Positions 26,070 through 40,200 of a stretch of DNA of 64,000 nt are shown in pieces; positions within the stretch are counted from its first letter, which is position 1; each line of letters starts with the position of its first letter. The notes under the pieces are model-generated. The model was given only the letters and a program-made list of their open reading frames with translations, did no database searches and was not told the origin of the DNA. The stretch is from Ciona savignyi (Eukaryota > Chordata > Ascidiacea > Phlebobranchia > Cionidae). The stretch is taken from contig CH003035.1 of the NCBI GenBank assembly GCA_000149265.1, positions 565,874 to 629,873 of the forward strand, read 5' to 3'. The position numbers and the translations under genes are program-made.

Positions 26070-26120
26070 ATAGGATATTTATGTTTATCTCTGTAAATAA
26101 GAAAACGAAAAGTGCTTTAA
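26070..26120 (-). mobile_element. SINE fragment
   Basis: Only the tail-proximal part survives: taggatatttatgtttatct, then taaataagaaaacgaaa. Confidence 0.5.
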
Positions 26121-26272
26121 TACAGGTAAAAGCTGCGTGACATCTAGTTTGGCATTCCACTCGGAGAGAAGTCCCCTTTTAGGGACGATACGATACCCGA
26201 TAACAGAATCTGCTCGGTATCGACCTCTTTTTAATAACAATAAATCTTTTTTATCTTTTATTGACTTTAGTG

Positions 26273-26571
26273 CGACAGGATTGGATATTCATGTTTATCT
26301 CCGTGAATGGGAAAACCAAGGGGGTTAACACACGGGCAATCGTCAGATCACCTCGCGCCCATCGTCGGGTTACCGGAGCTATTGCAGTGTGTTGTATATT
26401 ATAGACACGTTCCTTCAATTTGGTAGAACCCATTAATCCGCTGGGCTCAGGCAATGTCCGTTAAGTGTCTTGCCCAAGGACACAACCGACTGGCTAGCGA
26501 CCAGTTTTGAATATACAACCTTTCGGTTGAAAGCCGTCACATCAAACCGCCAGACTTACCGCGGTGCTATA
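26273..26571 (-). mobile_element. tRNA-derived SINE, near full length
   Basis: All landmarks are present from ggatattcatgtttatctcc through gccttgcccaagg-type sequence to the degenerate tRNA-like head (caacctttcggttgaaag). Confidence 0.88.
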
Positions 26572-26669
26572 CAGTTTAAAAATAGAGTATATTATGTTTT
26601 AAAAAAATTATTATGTTTTTGTTTTCAAAAAATAAAAAAGGTTTGTCGACTTTGAAAGTAGGGTGGTAG

Positions 26670-27120
26670 CAGGGCCGGTTTTAGGCCGATTTGACCGATT
26701 AGATCAAATTGGGCCCCGCACCTTGAAGGGGCCTTGCGCTAGCGGGGGTCTTTCTGTATTACGAGGTTTAAAATACTACTGAAACGTAAAATAAAAAGTA
26801 AAATAATATTCTTTCTCATAATATCAATTTGTTATGCATCGTAACTAAGTCAAATTTATATTTCTGTGTCTGCCTGTTACGTCATAATGAATATGGTTGC
26901 TAAACAATATACGTGTTTGGAAGTAAAACAATATATCGTAAATAAGCCTTCACATTACCTTTAATTCGTTTTATAGCAAGTATTAAATGTCTATTTTTGT
27001 AGTTTGTATGTACTGGTATGTATTTTATGGTATATAAACACCCATAAATTTTGCTATGAACAGTAGGGGCCCCGCCATCACATTTCTAATTGGGCCCCGC
27101 GGTTACTAGCACCGGGCCTG
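26670..27120. mobile_element. hAT-like MITE with perfect 8-bp target duplication
   Basis: GGTGGTAG flanks both sides (26662-26669, 27121-27128). The ends are CAGGGCCGGTTTTAGG and, inverted, CAGGCCCGGTGCTAG. The subterminal gggccccgc recurs at both ends. It is 451 bp and non-coding. Confidence 0.9.
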
Positions 27121-27128
27121 GGTGGTAG

Positions 27129-27633
27129 CGAACAGATTCTCGTAGGCCTTTGGGTATCTTGTCTCAAAAAAGGGAAAACGGTTCCCTTGAGAGTAGAATA
27201 TAGAATAGATAAAACTCGACGCCACACATATTTCAACTTTATTACCGTGTGTGTTGTAGAAGACCGAAAAATCCTTTAATTGTAATAGAATCTAATGAAC
27301 TAGTTTTAAGCAATAGGTATCAGTTTAGAACCTTAACCTTTTTGCTAAAAGGCGACGCACTGTATTGGGTCGCACTAATAGTTTTTACTAGCTGATTTAA
27401 GGTCAATTTTTGTAAAAGGAACCAATTAAGTAATTTTCACAAACTTAACCGCAATGCTAATTTAAGGTACATTGCCGATAGAACACACATACACGTGGTC
27501 TGCGTTTGATCATCGTAATAAACAGTAGCTGTAATACCAAACCACTTAATCTAATACAAAAATTAAAACGTTCTTGTAATCACGCTTGTGGAAAAGGTGT
27601 CAGAATATATACAGAGATGTAGGCTCGGTATTT
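27129..27633. other. Intergenic, nothing recognised
   Basis: Lies downstream of the LDLa-repeat gene. No exon or repeat is supported. Confidence 0.45.
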
Positions 27634-28686
27634 TCAGTGTTTTGGAACTAAACTGAGCACGGCGTGAAATTTCTTACACTTTCGGTTCTTAGGTTTCGCT
27701 TTGCATTTCGTAATGAACTTGTTTGGCAGCTGTTTAGCTATTTCACGAAGATACTTTTTGCATTTTGAGATGCTTGGGTTTCTTTTGCATTTCGAAGGTA
27801 TGAAATCTCCAGGCGAGGTCTCCCTTTTAATGTCTAAAATAGGGCGCCAGTTTCTGCACTTCTTCGAATTCGGCTTCTTCGAGCACCTTTTCATGAACTT
27901 CTTGGTCAGAGTAGCAGCAAGCCTTTTCCAAAACTGATGACATTTGGATTTTTTGGGATTTTTCTTGCATTTTTTGGGAATCTTCTTAGGTCCTGTTGTA
28001 CTGGGCATTGGGGTCGTGGTTGTAGTAGTGGTAGTGATTACAGTTGACATAGTGGTTGTTTGTGGCGCACCTAAATTGCAAAATTCGGCTTAAATGTAAG
28101 TAAAAGCTAAATATTTTGATTTTTTGAAAATAACACTGTATACATACTTGTTGAGATTGAGCAATTCATCTCGTCCGAGCTATCCGCGCAGTCGCTGTAG
28201 CGATCACAAACATCCCTGAAGGTTATACAACGCGTGGAGTCGTCACGGCATCTAAACCCATCGCATTCTTCCAACTTTCGGAAAATTATGGCAACGTTTT
28301 ATATTTTATATAGAACTACATAGTTAATCCAACAACAAACCTCGCAATCAGCTTCGTCAGACCAGTCCGCACAATCCGGGTAACCGTCACATTTTTGGTA
28401 GCTGAGCGCACACTTTTGATCCCCGGAATGACATTTAAATTCACAGGTGGTTCCTGCATTAAAAATATCAGGTCTTAAGATCTGAGAAACCCGATTATAT
28501 GTTACTCTTACCGCAGTGTAATTCATTTTCGTCCGATAAATCTGGGCAATCATTGCGCCCATCGCACAAGTAATCCATTTCAATGTAAGTAAGTCCATCT
28601 CCGCATTGCCACCGGTCCGGGATTTGATCTGAACTTGCTGAAAGAACTGAAACAAATAAAACATACAAACAGAAAATAAACAACAT
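27634..28686 (-). CDS. Secreted LDLa-module protein with Thr tract and Cys/Lys-rich repeat
   Basis: Four exons, 28686-28512, 28453-28341, 28274-28148 and 28070-27634, join in phase to 283 residues. The first 18 or so residues (MLFIFCLYVLFVSVLSAS) form a signal peptide. Three LDL-receptor class A modules follow, one per exon, each with the calcium-cage type ending (CDGRNDCPDLSDE, CDGYPDCADWSDE, CDRYSDCADSSDE); the first lacks a canonical Cys pair. Then come a Thr-rich stretch, probably O-glycosylated, and about 120 strongly basic residues in two similar halves. Each half holds two CxxxPxxxKC motifs (for example CKKNPKKSKC and CKRNPSISKC) separated by a helix-like segment. No transmembrane segment is seen, so it is probably extracellular. 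I know no family with this C-terminal half. Roles such as ligand binding, polyanion binding or defence are guesses. Confidence 0.85.
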
Positions 28687-28911
28687 TTTTCATCCGACTT
28701 CACCAAAATAACTAACGAAATAAACCCGGTACACGTTCGTTGTAAGGAAACTTGGAAAGAAGGCATTTTATTAGAGACTCTACCAAAAAACACAGCACGC
28801 GCCGAATTCCAAGCTAAAGGCGCTGCGTTAAATTAGGCGTAAAGAGTTTTTTTTCCATAGAAATATTAAAATGTTACGTATTTTCGATCTTAGTGACTGT
28901 CAAGCGGTTCA

Positions 28912-29105
28912 CGAATCTTAAGACCTAAAATCTTAAGACCTGATATGTCGTTCTGAAGACCAGTGTGCGCTCAGCCACCATAAATCTGACGGTTACTCGG
29001 ATTGTGCGGACTGGTTAGCTGATTGCGAGGTTTGTTGCTGAATTAACTGAATAGTTCTCTATAAAGTATTAAACTTTGATAATTTTCCGAGAGTTGGTCT
29101 GAGGG
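28912..29105 (+). pseudogene. Inverted, decayed copy of LDLa exon 2 and its flanks
   Basis: On the plus strand this matches the minus-strand gene from about 28475 to 28270. It includes intron-1 sequence (atcttaagacctgatat), exon 2 (GTGTGCGCTCAGC, GATTGTGCGGACTGG, GCTGATTGCGAG), the donor gtttgttg and intron 2 up to ttttccgagagttgg. The exon has lost internal bases and carries an in-frame stop, so it cannot encode the module. Confidence 0.88.
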
Positions 29106-29476
29106 TCTATAGTAGCCGAGAGTATAAGCACAATTATTTAAACCCAACATTTTGTTACCTAGTAGCCCCACTAGTTATAAATCAATTGGTTAAAAAGTCA
29201 ATGTCGGAAATATTTTATTGACAAGTCTGCCATAAGCTAGATGGGTATTGGATTCGAATTGAGCAGCAAGCTGACATTATCTTGAATCCAATAAGCTAAT
29301 GAGTAGAACTAACAATTAGCTATTTCTTAATCTCATCGGTACACGCTGAATGGTCTTCAGCAATTTGACTGTGAGAACAAGAACAAGTAGGTAGGTATAT
29401 TAACCCACGGGTAAAACATAACTAGTCTAGTTTAGGATAGACTTACTTGTATATTATTAAAAATATACGCACTTTC

Positions 29477-29575
29477 GTTCAGTTTAGTGTAGTTTATTCA
29501 TTTTTTGCCCCAGTTTTTAAAAATGGCAAACGAATATAATCACAACACAGGAACGGGAAAAGACGGAAAAACGAA
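29477..29575 (-). mobile_element. LINE-like 3' tail
   Basis: The reverse complement matches 49440-49518 closely (gtaccgtgataatattcg-type sequence, ctggggcaaaaaatgaataa) and ends in the same taaac-type tail. Confidence 0.65.
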
Positions 29576-30118
29576 CACTTCGCAGAAAATCCAGCGATAT
29601 ACAGAATGCCATCGCTTCGTTCTTTGTTTTTTCTTACAATGATAATCTTGTAACTAAAAAAATTATTCCTGGTGTCCAACACCTGAAATACAAAGGTGAA
29701 GATCCATCCTTTTGTTAGAAAGTTCCAGTATTTAATGGATCAACCACTATTTATTCTCAAAAAGGTTAGATACTCGGACGACACAAACGGTTAAATTGAC
29801 ATGCTTATTTAATTTTAATTTTCATACGTGTTTTTTTATGGAATATCATTTTTACCAAAATATCATCATGATGTCCTTATCGGATTCCTCTGCTTTTGCA
29901 GTGTGTCGTGGATAATGTTTATGACGGATTTTCGTGTACAGTTTTGCGATTCGTACATTTTTCTTAAAGCAATTAACTAGTTTATTACGTTTTCGTTTTT
30001 TAAAATCAAAAATAAAAAAAAACCTTGAACTTACAATGTAGGAAAAAGAGAAGCGGTAAAACAATACCCGGCGACCGCAGCAAATCGCATTTGTAGATTT
30101 TTACGTTGACGGGCCAAC
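29576..30118. other. Intergenic, nothing recognised
   Basis: AT-rich sequence between a LINE-like tail and a SINE. No exon is supported. Confidence 0.4.
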
Positions 30119-30385
30119 TGGCCGGTTAGTGTAGCGGTTAAGTGCGTCGACTTTCAACCGAAAGGTTGCAGGTGCGAAACTGGTCGCTAGCTAGTCGGTT
30201 GTGTCCTTGGGCAAGGCACTTTACGGACCTTGCCTGAACCCAGCGGATTAATGGGTTCGACCAAATTGAAGGAACGTGTCTATCATGTATAACACACACT
30301 GAAATAGCTCCGGTAACCCGACGCTCGTAAGTTAACCCCCTCTGGTTTTCCCATTCACGGGGGTAAATATGAATATCCTATCCTA
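30119..30385 (+). mobile_element. tRNA-derived SINE
   Basis: The head ggttagtgtagcggttaagtg corresponds to an A box, and aggtgcgaaactgg supplies the B-box-like part. The body and the tail atcctatccta follow. A stretch near cgacgctcgtaagttaac has a small deletion. Confidence 0.9.
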
Positions 30386-31230
30386 ATGTAGAAACCCGTA
30401 CTAAAAGTGTACAGTAGGGGGGAGAACCGCACTATTTAAGTAAGATTTGGTTTAAACACAATAGCAGTGCTTAACAAAGTTACCAAAATTAATAAATCTC
30501 TGTATTTCAGGCTGTCGAACTCAATGCGGTACCCAATCCTTAAACTTACACACAGCCCCAATGCTTATAGGTGACGTTTTTCTAAATTAGTGCCAAAAAC
30601 TGTCGTCAAATGCACTCTATCCTTCATCGAAACTACGGCAACCGGACACCACGTTATACCATAACTTCACTTCTTTTATTTTAATGTACATGGGCAAGTG
30701 TGGCGTACACACGTTGGACAACCGCATGCAACATAAGTAAACAACCATAGACTGAAGCAAGCAGGCACGACGATGTGAAATTAGTGGTGGTTAACAAGAA
30801 TTGTACAGGCACCAACAACTGTGGTTGTATGTATTATTTTTAGAATAGTTCTTGGAACTGTGAGGGACATAAACTAGCAAGGACAGTTGCAAAGCTAGTT
30901 TATAAAACTGGTAAAAAACTTTAGTCTGTTAGAATACTTACAAGTTCGTTCTTCCGTCAATTTTTAACAGGATACTTCCAAACTTGCTTAGAAGTCAAAA
31001 TATAAAGCAATGACCAACAATAACACTGAATAAATAGATGGTATTTAGTTGCAGGAGGGAAACGCAGTAGACACCAGGAATAATCGATGAAAGTAATACT
31101 GCTTGGTGAACTTTTTAATAGGTTGTGGCAAGCTCGTTGCCACGACGGGACGTTCTCACGTTACACCTCTTTAATAGCGCCGCTACCACGTTGGTAGGGT
31201 TTTAAGCCGTGATTTCTCCGAATCAGAGAT
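30386..31230. other. Intergenic and 3' flank of the ZDHHC gene
   Basis: No coding sequence is recognised. It should contain the 3' UTR of the palmitoyltransferase. Confidence 0.45.
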
Positions 31231-34200
31231 TCACTGAGCCAACAAGCTTTCAGTGTCGGCACTGGGTATCACGAGCGGTTTTTTGCCGACGGCAACAGAT
31301 TTCTTATCAGTGTCCGCCTCATAGCCGTGCTCGAACCGCCCGATTATGTTCGAAACGTGGCCAGCGGTGGGTAATTTTTCGTACTTGGGCATCCCGATCA
31401 TCAACATTTGCTGGCGCGACGCGGACGACGCCCTGGACCTTTGTTTCGCTCGTGAAGCGTTGTCGACGCCGTTCTGACGCTTAACCGAAATTCTGTTTTC
31501 ACTGCCAGTGCTGACGGGATTCGGTGTGTTATCGGGTTTACTATGATTGACAACCACTTCGTTAGTGGTGGGAACGGTCACGTCAAATCCACTGTCCGAT
31601 AACCTGGTCACTTGGTCTCGCTCCAGTTCCCGTTCCGCTTGGCTGACTTCGTACAATGCAGCGCTAACATCTCTATCGACCTACAAAGGATAACTATCAA
31701 TATTTTGGTCTCATTTTTGATTTTTTTTGGAAATAATTTCAAAGATATAGACAACAACAAGGTTTCCAAAATTTTGCCTCACTTGTTCTTTTGCTATTTC
31801 CATAGGCTCATCACGTGGAACATTATCATAGTCAGGCGAAAGAGCAGGACTCTGGTTATTGTTGTTAACGTTGGTTCTGTCGACTTCCGCGGTCGAGGTC
31901 TCCGTCCGAGTGGGCAGCCACAGCGCTGTAATGTTGTCATAATTGCCGTGCGCTTTGTCTTTGTTCCTCCTTGACCTGCCTCTCCGCGATCTTTCCACGT
32001 ACGGCTGGTTGCTGCTGTTATTTGCGGACAGTGGCAACGACTCGGAAAGCAGGGATTTTTGTTCGTCAGCAATTGGCGGGAAGCGAGCCAGCTTGCTTGT
32101 GTCGCTGTGAGTGCTCGCGCGGTCGTACTTGGTGCGATTGTTGCCGACACTGTGAGTTTCATCGTCCGAAGATGAAAGGTCGAGTCGGTTGTTCAATGAA
32201 CTGATGGAACCTGGGAAAGTTTCGAAATGAAAAAATCAAGATTGGAATGACAAACACTGCATGCTGGAACAAAACACGATTTACCAAAATGATTTGATTG
32301 CTTTAATCATTTTGAGGATGAATAAAAAATGAAATAAAAAATGATTGTGTCACTTAAAATTGTTTATGTGTTTGAATTAAAAAAATAAATTACTTGTTCT
32401 GATAACATCAATTTTACAAGTGTTTTAAGTAAAGAGAAGATTACGGATGTCATTTCCAAATTCAAGTTTTGAATTGGAACAATTGTTTATTTATGCAACC
32501 AATTTAAAAATTTAATTTCTAATTGTGGGAAAACGAAGATTTATTTATATAATTTGATGCAAAATTAGATAAAGTAGTGGAAACGGTTTTCTCTTCTTAA
32601 CTTTATAGTGCTGTTTTTTTATGAATAAAAATCACAATTATTTTAGACAACACAAATATTCCTCCTATTGTTTTGAATTTAAAAACAACAAAAAACAATG
32701 GTCATGGTTTTATTAGTTTATAAGAGAGCGAATTATAGATTTATAGATTTCAAAATATTGATTCGGGATTAATTCAGGACTTTCAAGGACTCACTAATTT
32801 GGATAAAATAACAACCATTGCTAAACAAATACTGTAAACATAAGCAAAAATAAAATATGTACCCTAACCCAAACATTGAAAGATTGTACCTTATAAACAC
32901 AGAATATAGAAATGAGCCCATTTACCTTTTGAATGGTCAGGAAAGTACTTTTTAAAAAGCGATTCAGAAGTAGGACTGGGTTTTTCGGAGGTGTTATCTG
33001 GATTTACACTCCAGTCGTTGCTCACCTCTGTTATGTCCTTTGATTCGTAACTTAACGCCAACTGCAAGAATACTTTATTATTGTTAATTTTTTCCTTAGT
33101 ATTTGGTTAGGTTTAGACCGTTAATATGGAGTCAAATCAAATTTGGCTAAATTAACGACCAGGTTACTATGAAACTCACCAACATTATGCAACTTTTTAA
33201 ACTTGTAATCAAATAAGTCATGTATTAAAACTGCCACCAAATTTAATTAAACAACACTTTAAGGACTAAAAGTTTTTGTAAGTTAACGCCCGCCCATCTA
33301 TGGACACCAAACTTTACCCTTTACATAATATAAATCAAATAATACTTGTGAATCAACTAAAACAACTACACTGTTATACATAAAACGTTTTTGTTTTTTA
33401 AGAGATAATTGCATAGACCATAGATTGTTACAAATCTATTATCATGGCATGTCATAATGATTTTTAGAAGTAACAAATTTGGTGCTAGTGCCATTCTTGT
33501 ATTGGGTGGGAAAAATAATAATTTAGCATTTGAGAAGTACCAAATTTATTACTTCTATAAAATTTTATTATTTGCGTACAACCTATGCCAACTTGGAGGA
33601 GACAGATTCTACTCTAATTAGACATCGCTTATAGTTGTTTTACGTTTTTAAAGAGCATAATCTTTTTACCGATATTTGGGAATTTTCAGCTTTCGGCTCA
33701 TTCGATTGCTCATTTGGAACTACAGTCACCCGGGCTCTGAAACGGTTTGGATCTAATTCCTGTGAAAAAAAATAGTTGTAATTATCCATAAAATCACAGG
33801 AATTAAATATAGTCCATTCACAATTTGCATTAAAGTAAATAAAAAAGTAAAGATTTCCAAGTTTTCCACAGAATTAGAAAGGATCTTGACCTCAAGTCCA
33901 TGCCAATAATCATCACAAATTATGCATTTTTACCAAATTATGAAATACAAAAAGCCAGGAAAACAACCCAAAGGTCAAATTACACAGCATGGCTTTAAGA
34001 TATTAATGAAATTATTAATCAAATCAACCATAAACCTTTCTATCTGAGCTCGCTCTTCGGTGATTACTGATTGAAGTTTCAAACGTTTTTTTATTACTTG
34101 ACGACCTTTCATCTGATGTTGATCTGAAATGTTAAGCCACGATGAATTGATGTTCTTGTAGTAGCATAGAAGTATTTAAAATTATTAATATTATAACTGA

Positions 34201-37200
34201 TTTTACAATCACAGGATAGTGTTGTGGTTAGAAACCAAATAATCATGTCTTGCCCCAATTATCTCGACAAAACTTAATGTGACACTGGGAAATATACTAA
34301 AACAGGCGGCACTTCGTTTGAGTTGAAATTGTTTTAATTTACAGTTCGAAATGTTAATAAACACATGTTACAACTTCACAAACATTTTGGGTTTATGGTA
34401 TTCTGAGTCCAGTCTATGTATTACTTTCGTATCTCGACCTTTGCATTTCATCCAGCATATTCAAGTGAGTATTTCCCCATTGCTAAAACACCACATTAGG
34501 CTTTTCGCATGTTTTAATTGACACATACTGAACTAAATCGTCAAATCAATAGCACAATTTCATAGTTTTAAATGACCAAATTAAAACACAATATAGGCAA
34601 TAAAGGCATTCATCAAATGCAACTTACAATTATTTAACTAATATACCCGAACATTTCACCTATATGGGATAACACCCTTATTTCAAACAAATCATGCTAG
34701 TCTAGTGGTATGAATACAAACCACATAACAAATGAAGCAATATCTACCAAGTGTACAATAAAAACTACATACTTTGAGTTGAGTGGATCGGTTGAACTGT
34801 AGAAAGATGAAGGAAATGGTATGTGCTTCGGTGGAGGTGCTTCTGAGTCAACGGAGAACGCGGTACCAAGTTCCATCTCATCAAATGAGCTATTCTGCAT
34901 GACATATGTCAGTTAGAGGGTGCTATTTTTTTTATTATACATCTGAATTAAGACTGTTCTGATTATTTTACCAAAGATTGGAATTAATCCCACGATTATC
35001 TAACATTAATAGTCCGGCCCGTTAGTCTGGCGGTTAAGTGCGTCGGCTTTCAATTGAAAGGTTGCAGGTACGAAACTGGTAGCTAGCTAGTCGGTTGTGT
35101 CCTTGGGCAAGGCACTTCAAGGACATTGCCTGAACCCAGCAGATTAATGGAATCTATCAAAATGAAGGAACACGTCTATCATATACAACACACTGCAATA
35201 GCTTCAGTAACCCGACGATGGGCGCGAGATTATCTGACGATTGCTCGTGTGTTAACCCCCTTGATTTTCCCATTCACGGGACAAACATAAATATCCTATC
35301 CTATCCTATCCTAATATTTAACTACAAAACCACCACTGTAAATTATTACTTGGACATGGTCACTTTACCCATACACCATTTCTGTTACACCCCATTACAA
35401 CTGACCTGCATTAGTTGAGTAACAGGATGAGTGTGGCCGTTCTCATGCACTCTCACTGCAACCATAGTGGTTGAAATTGGGCGTCTCTTCCCTGTTTTTT
35501 CTACCAAATATCCACTGAAGTCCGTTGGTTGGTAATCCAAATATCTAGATTGTAAATGTGATAAGTGGATGGAGTACTAGCCCAAAAACCAGTGTGAGGA
35601 TTGACCAGCGAAGATATTGTTCCTTAATATATTCCACTCTACATAAACATCCGGTTATATACATTAAATACAAGTAAAAAATAGACCTCTTTTTTTATTC
35701 TGCCCAACTAATTTTAAATAGCAACCCTTAGCTCCAGCTCTGCCTTCCCCGGGAAATTATGCCAAAAGTTGTTTGATTTGTAAGAATCAATATTTGTCGG
35801 AGCTGTACGTGGGCACAAGTATGTTTTACTCACTTTGGGGATTCGGAAAGACAAAACGTAGTGGAGCAATTGTTGAAACAACCCTCATCAAATGGATTCA
35901 AACCATTCTGAAATTTCCCAGTGACCTAAAAATATTGAGAATTATTATTTGGACGTTTTGAGACCAAATCACGATCACAGTTTTTAAATTGCCACCGAAA
36001 GTTCAACAGAGCATATTGTTTTATGAGGAGCCAATTTTGTAAACCAAACTACCGGCTGAGTTTGTTATCGATTAAAATATATGATTTCCAATTTTACCAA
36101 GTCCTGTACAATATGATATACTTGGTATTTGCTTGCCCATGTTTGCACTAGCAATCAATACTACTCTATGATAAAGAGAATAAATAATTTATTTTAGCAA
36201 CTCACGCTTAGGCACTAATGGAAGGGTTGATTGGACTTTAATGCAAAGCGAGCCAGTATGAAAGAAAAAAATTATCTATGCTCCATACCTGCTCGTTGGT
36301 CGTTCTACCACGTACAACCAGCGTAATATGAAACACAGTGAGACCGAAAACAGGTATAAAGAGAAGTGCCACGATCACCATGATGAAAATTCTGGGGGAT
36401 GTCAAAAGTGTTACATCGGCTATACAAGTTATGTGGTTACTGATACTTTGAAAGAAACAAAAACACCAAAAATTGGTATTACAATGAAAATATACTTTTA
36501 CCATAATATTTTGACAAAATCAAGTTCAGCAGTATGTACAGGCTTACATAGAACTCAATTTAATGGTGTTAAATATCATATTGTGATTATGTAGTACCAG
36601 TATATTGTACATAAATAATGTGATCAGAATAAAAAAGTTTTAGAAGGAACGAACTAAAATATCACACGCTTCTTGTATGCCACTGCCTAATCATAATACA
36701 GTTCACACTCAGTGTAAGACTGCGGGATAAAAGCCATACTACATATTGTGCAGTGTACACCTGGTCGTTATCTGGTACACAGAGTATAACAGTATGTTTT
36801 TATGGGTACATTTATACAATGTGTTCTTAGGTTTCAAAGCCTGGTTACCTGCTGTAACCTAAAATACGCCAAAGTGCCACAATATTGATTATCACTTTAA
36901 AATTAGACAGATTAGAACAGCGTTTAAATATTTAAAAAGAGAGGGTCCAATTTCAGCACACATACTACTTTATTAGTACAATTAGCTAATAATCATGTAA
37001 CCAAACAGATGTTGCTTTTAACTTATTTTACATTTTAGAGGATTGCATTGAGCATATCCTCCATCGAAGAGGAAATACAGCTTTTAATGACTTACTATGG
37101 TAACAAAAATATATGTGGAACTAAAAGAAAATTAAAAAGTACCGGAACCTATTGAGTTAGAGTGTGAATGTGCTAACAGCATCAATTTTACTTATCGAAT

Positions 37201-40200
37201 TATTACATTTTCAAAGCCATATTTACACAAAGTGCATAATATAGACATAAAAACAAATACATATACATATATATATATATACATTATACACCCAAGGTAC
37301 TGTAGCACTATAATAAGCACAACTGCCTTAATTACGAGTTCACATCCTTTAGCATAACTGCCCTTTAATGTGTACTCGTATACCTATTTATAAATATAAT
37401 CACTGGACATACAGTTTTGGGAAAAATAATCAACATATAAAAATGCATTCCTACTATTTTGAAACTACTAGTTTGAAGTACTATATATCACATAAACAAG
37501 AGTGAAATAACAACAACAGTGGGGCATTGATAGGTTGTGTCAATTTGATATTCTTGCAAATACAGTAAACTAGTAATAGAGGGGTATTCAAGTTTGTCAT
37601 CCAGGTGAATGCTTTTGTTTAGCATCAAATCTGTACACATAGGCCCTATTTATTTTTGCATGTAAGGTGTAGTTGTACTATTGTACATTATCAATAAAAG
37701 AAAAGCACACACAGCATATGTGCATTACATAACAAACTTTGACTTACGATAATGCAATATAAGGATCAGAAGTCGGGACCTGTGCGCCGTACAAGTTTCG
37801 TATAACGAACCACAGACTCAGTCCAAACGTGTTCACCATGTGCAAAGAGAGGGTGTTTAAGAAGATAAAGAAATAACGATAATTTCTCCGTCCGACGCAG
37901 TTGTTCACCCAGGGACAGTGGTGATCGAATTTCTGGAAATATAATCTGACAGTTAAATAGATGTTGGATAAATCAATATTTAATCACGGTGATAATGGTG
38001 TGGGTGATTCAGGTTTAAAGATTCACACTGTAATCCTTCCCCGATAAATACCCTGAAAAATCTATCATTATAGTTGCAAAGGCTTACATTACTCCCGTAA
38101 CAAGAATGTTAACAATGTAACTATAAAAACAATGTGATACAAAGCAAATTGGCATGTAAACCATGTTAACCAACATGATGTTAATACAGACAAACTGTAA
38201 TGTCCATGTAAATATGTTTTAGTAACATGATTTTCGCAACATTGTAATTCTAATTTAAGATTAAATAGTACATTTTTTGTTGGTAAAAAAAAAGTTAGAT
38301 ACATTTTGTTTGGGATTGTGTATCAGATCACACTAATTGGTTAATCGGTTTGTTTGACTATTTCAAGAAATTTGAAATAATCATTGTGGTATATCATACA
38401 CAAAATGCAAAATGAACATTTTTAAGCACACACTCTAACATGTGCAATTGACAATACCTAAAACAGCCACTTGGTTGAAACAAAATTACAATAAACATTG
38501 TTTATAATATCAACAGCAACAATGCTCATTAACTCTGATGGTTAAATATATACAAATTAAATATATTCAAATTTAGTCATAATAAAACACTATTTAAATT
38601 TGAAACCATAAACATTTAGTATAATACACCAAACCAGTATTTATATTGTTTAAGTTAACTATAAAGAAAATTTGTTTGGTAAAGACACTTATTTGGCATG
38701 TTTGTACGGCCAGTTGAGTTGTTGCTATTTGGGTCATCAGCTGAAGGTAATAGAATAAAAACTAGATGTTAGCTTAATATAGTTCTTGGGAAAGGCAGTT
38801 TGCCGATGTTGTCAACCAGGTGGATTAATAGGTTCATTAAAAACTGTAGAAATGTTACGGAAAATGAAACGAAAATCGGACAATCAGCCATATTATAATG
38901 GCCAAACCATGGTAATAATAAGCATTTAATCATGTGGATGTCGTATGATATGTCCAAATAATGAACACATATATACAAGACACACCTCTATGCAGTTGTT
39001 GCAAGCACTGCAATGCGAAACACGGGGGGGACGGTAGAACTTGCAGGTGCTGCACCACTTCATTCGAACCGATACATTGTGGATAAGAGCAGTAATGTGC
39101 ACTGGAGCTCTGAAGTCATCTTCGTCATCTTCAGGCTCAGAACCTGATATTTATTGCTTATTAGTGCATGTGCTAAGTCATTTGTAATGTGATTTTTTCA
39201 TCTTATACTGACATAATTAAATTTATTTTAATAAGATCTAACTGATATATATTCGGCCTTAGTCTACAGATTTATTAGGAGTATGTGATACCCTAACTTA
39301 AACAAAGATGCTAATATTTAACAGTAAATTCACTATTGGTATGGTATAAAACTTATTACCAAAACATGGTGTGTGTGGTAAGACACATAGTTTTTACAAT
39401 ATTAAAACTGTGTGGGCACAAGGTGGTAAACTAAGAGTGTGTATATTATAATGCCCCAAGTGTAGGGATAAACAAGCACTTTGTTTAAACTTACAAATAT
39501 AATTTATGTGACCATCTTACTATGCTTATTTCGTTAAATTTAATGTCATCGCACTATAAACCATGTACATTGTTTCTAACATTTGGTGCTAGTAAAAAAA
39601 CATTTGTAAACCTTACACTTACACAGCAACTTTTTATGTTATTTTCGGCAATAAAATAAAAGGGGTTTACTAGCTTTCAGTAGGTTTTACATATATGGCT
39701 AGTATCCAAAAATTTTGCCTTACGTTTTGCATATATCCCTGGATCCTTAATTCCAGCCATAATAAAATTGATCAAAACATAGACATACACCACAGCCACA
39801 TATACTATAAGCAAGTACGATACTTCTTGCACCATCCGTCTTCCCCTGCAATACAATCAAAATTTAAATTCCAATCCAACATTAATTTTTTTATCATAAA
39901 CCAAACTGGTATTATATATTCCAGTACCTTATCGTTCATACTCAAGTTTAACATGCTGGCCATTGCAAACATGGGATTTGTCTTTTAGTTGTATCCTAAA
40001 AGGTTTTTATCTAAGTATTTACTAAAGCAGTACAAGATCATCCCAATGAATAACTTGCAAAGAAAATGTGTACTGCACAACTACCAGGAATTTTTCTCAT
40101 ATTTTAAAGTAATATAAACGCAACAGGTTAAATACAAATAGAACAATAACATTTTTTGGTGATTAAAAAAAAAAACAATTAGATATTTATTCAATATATC

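Noticed and set aside
28299..28793. Long reverse-strand frame beginning MFFGRVSN
   Set aside because: It reads through the true LDLa exons in a wrong frame and across an intron. The frame starting at 28686 gives a signal peptide and LDLa modules instead.
29852..30064. Short minus-strand frame with hydrophobic start
   Set aside because: Low-complexity AT-rich peptide without splice support or family resemblance.
36040..36240. Search for a separate microexon encoding VTGKF in the ZDHHC gene
   Set aside because: The motif was found at the start of the 35925-35834 exon after a better acceptor, so no microexon is needed.
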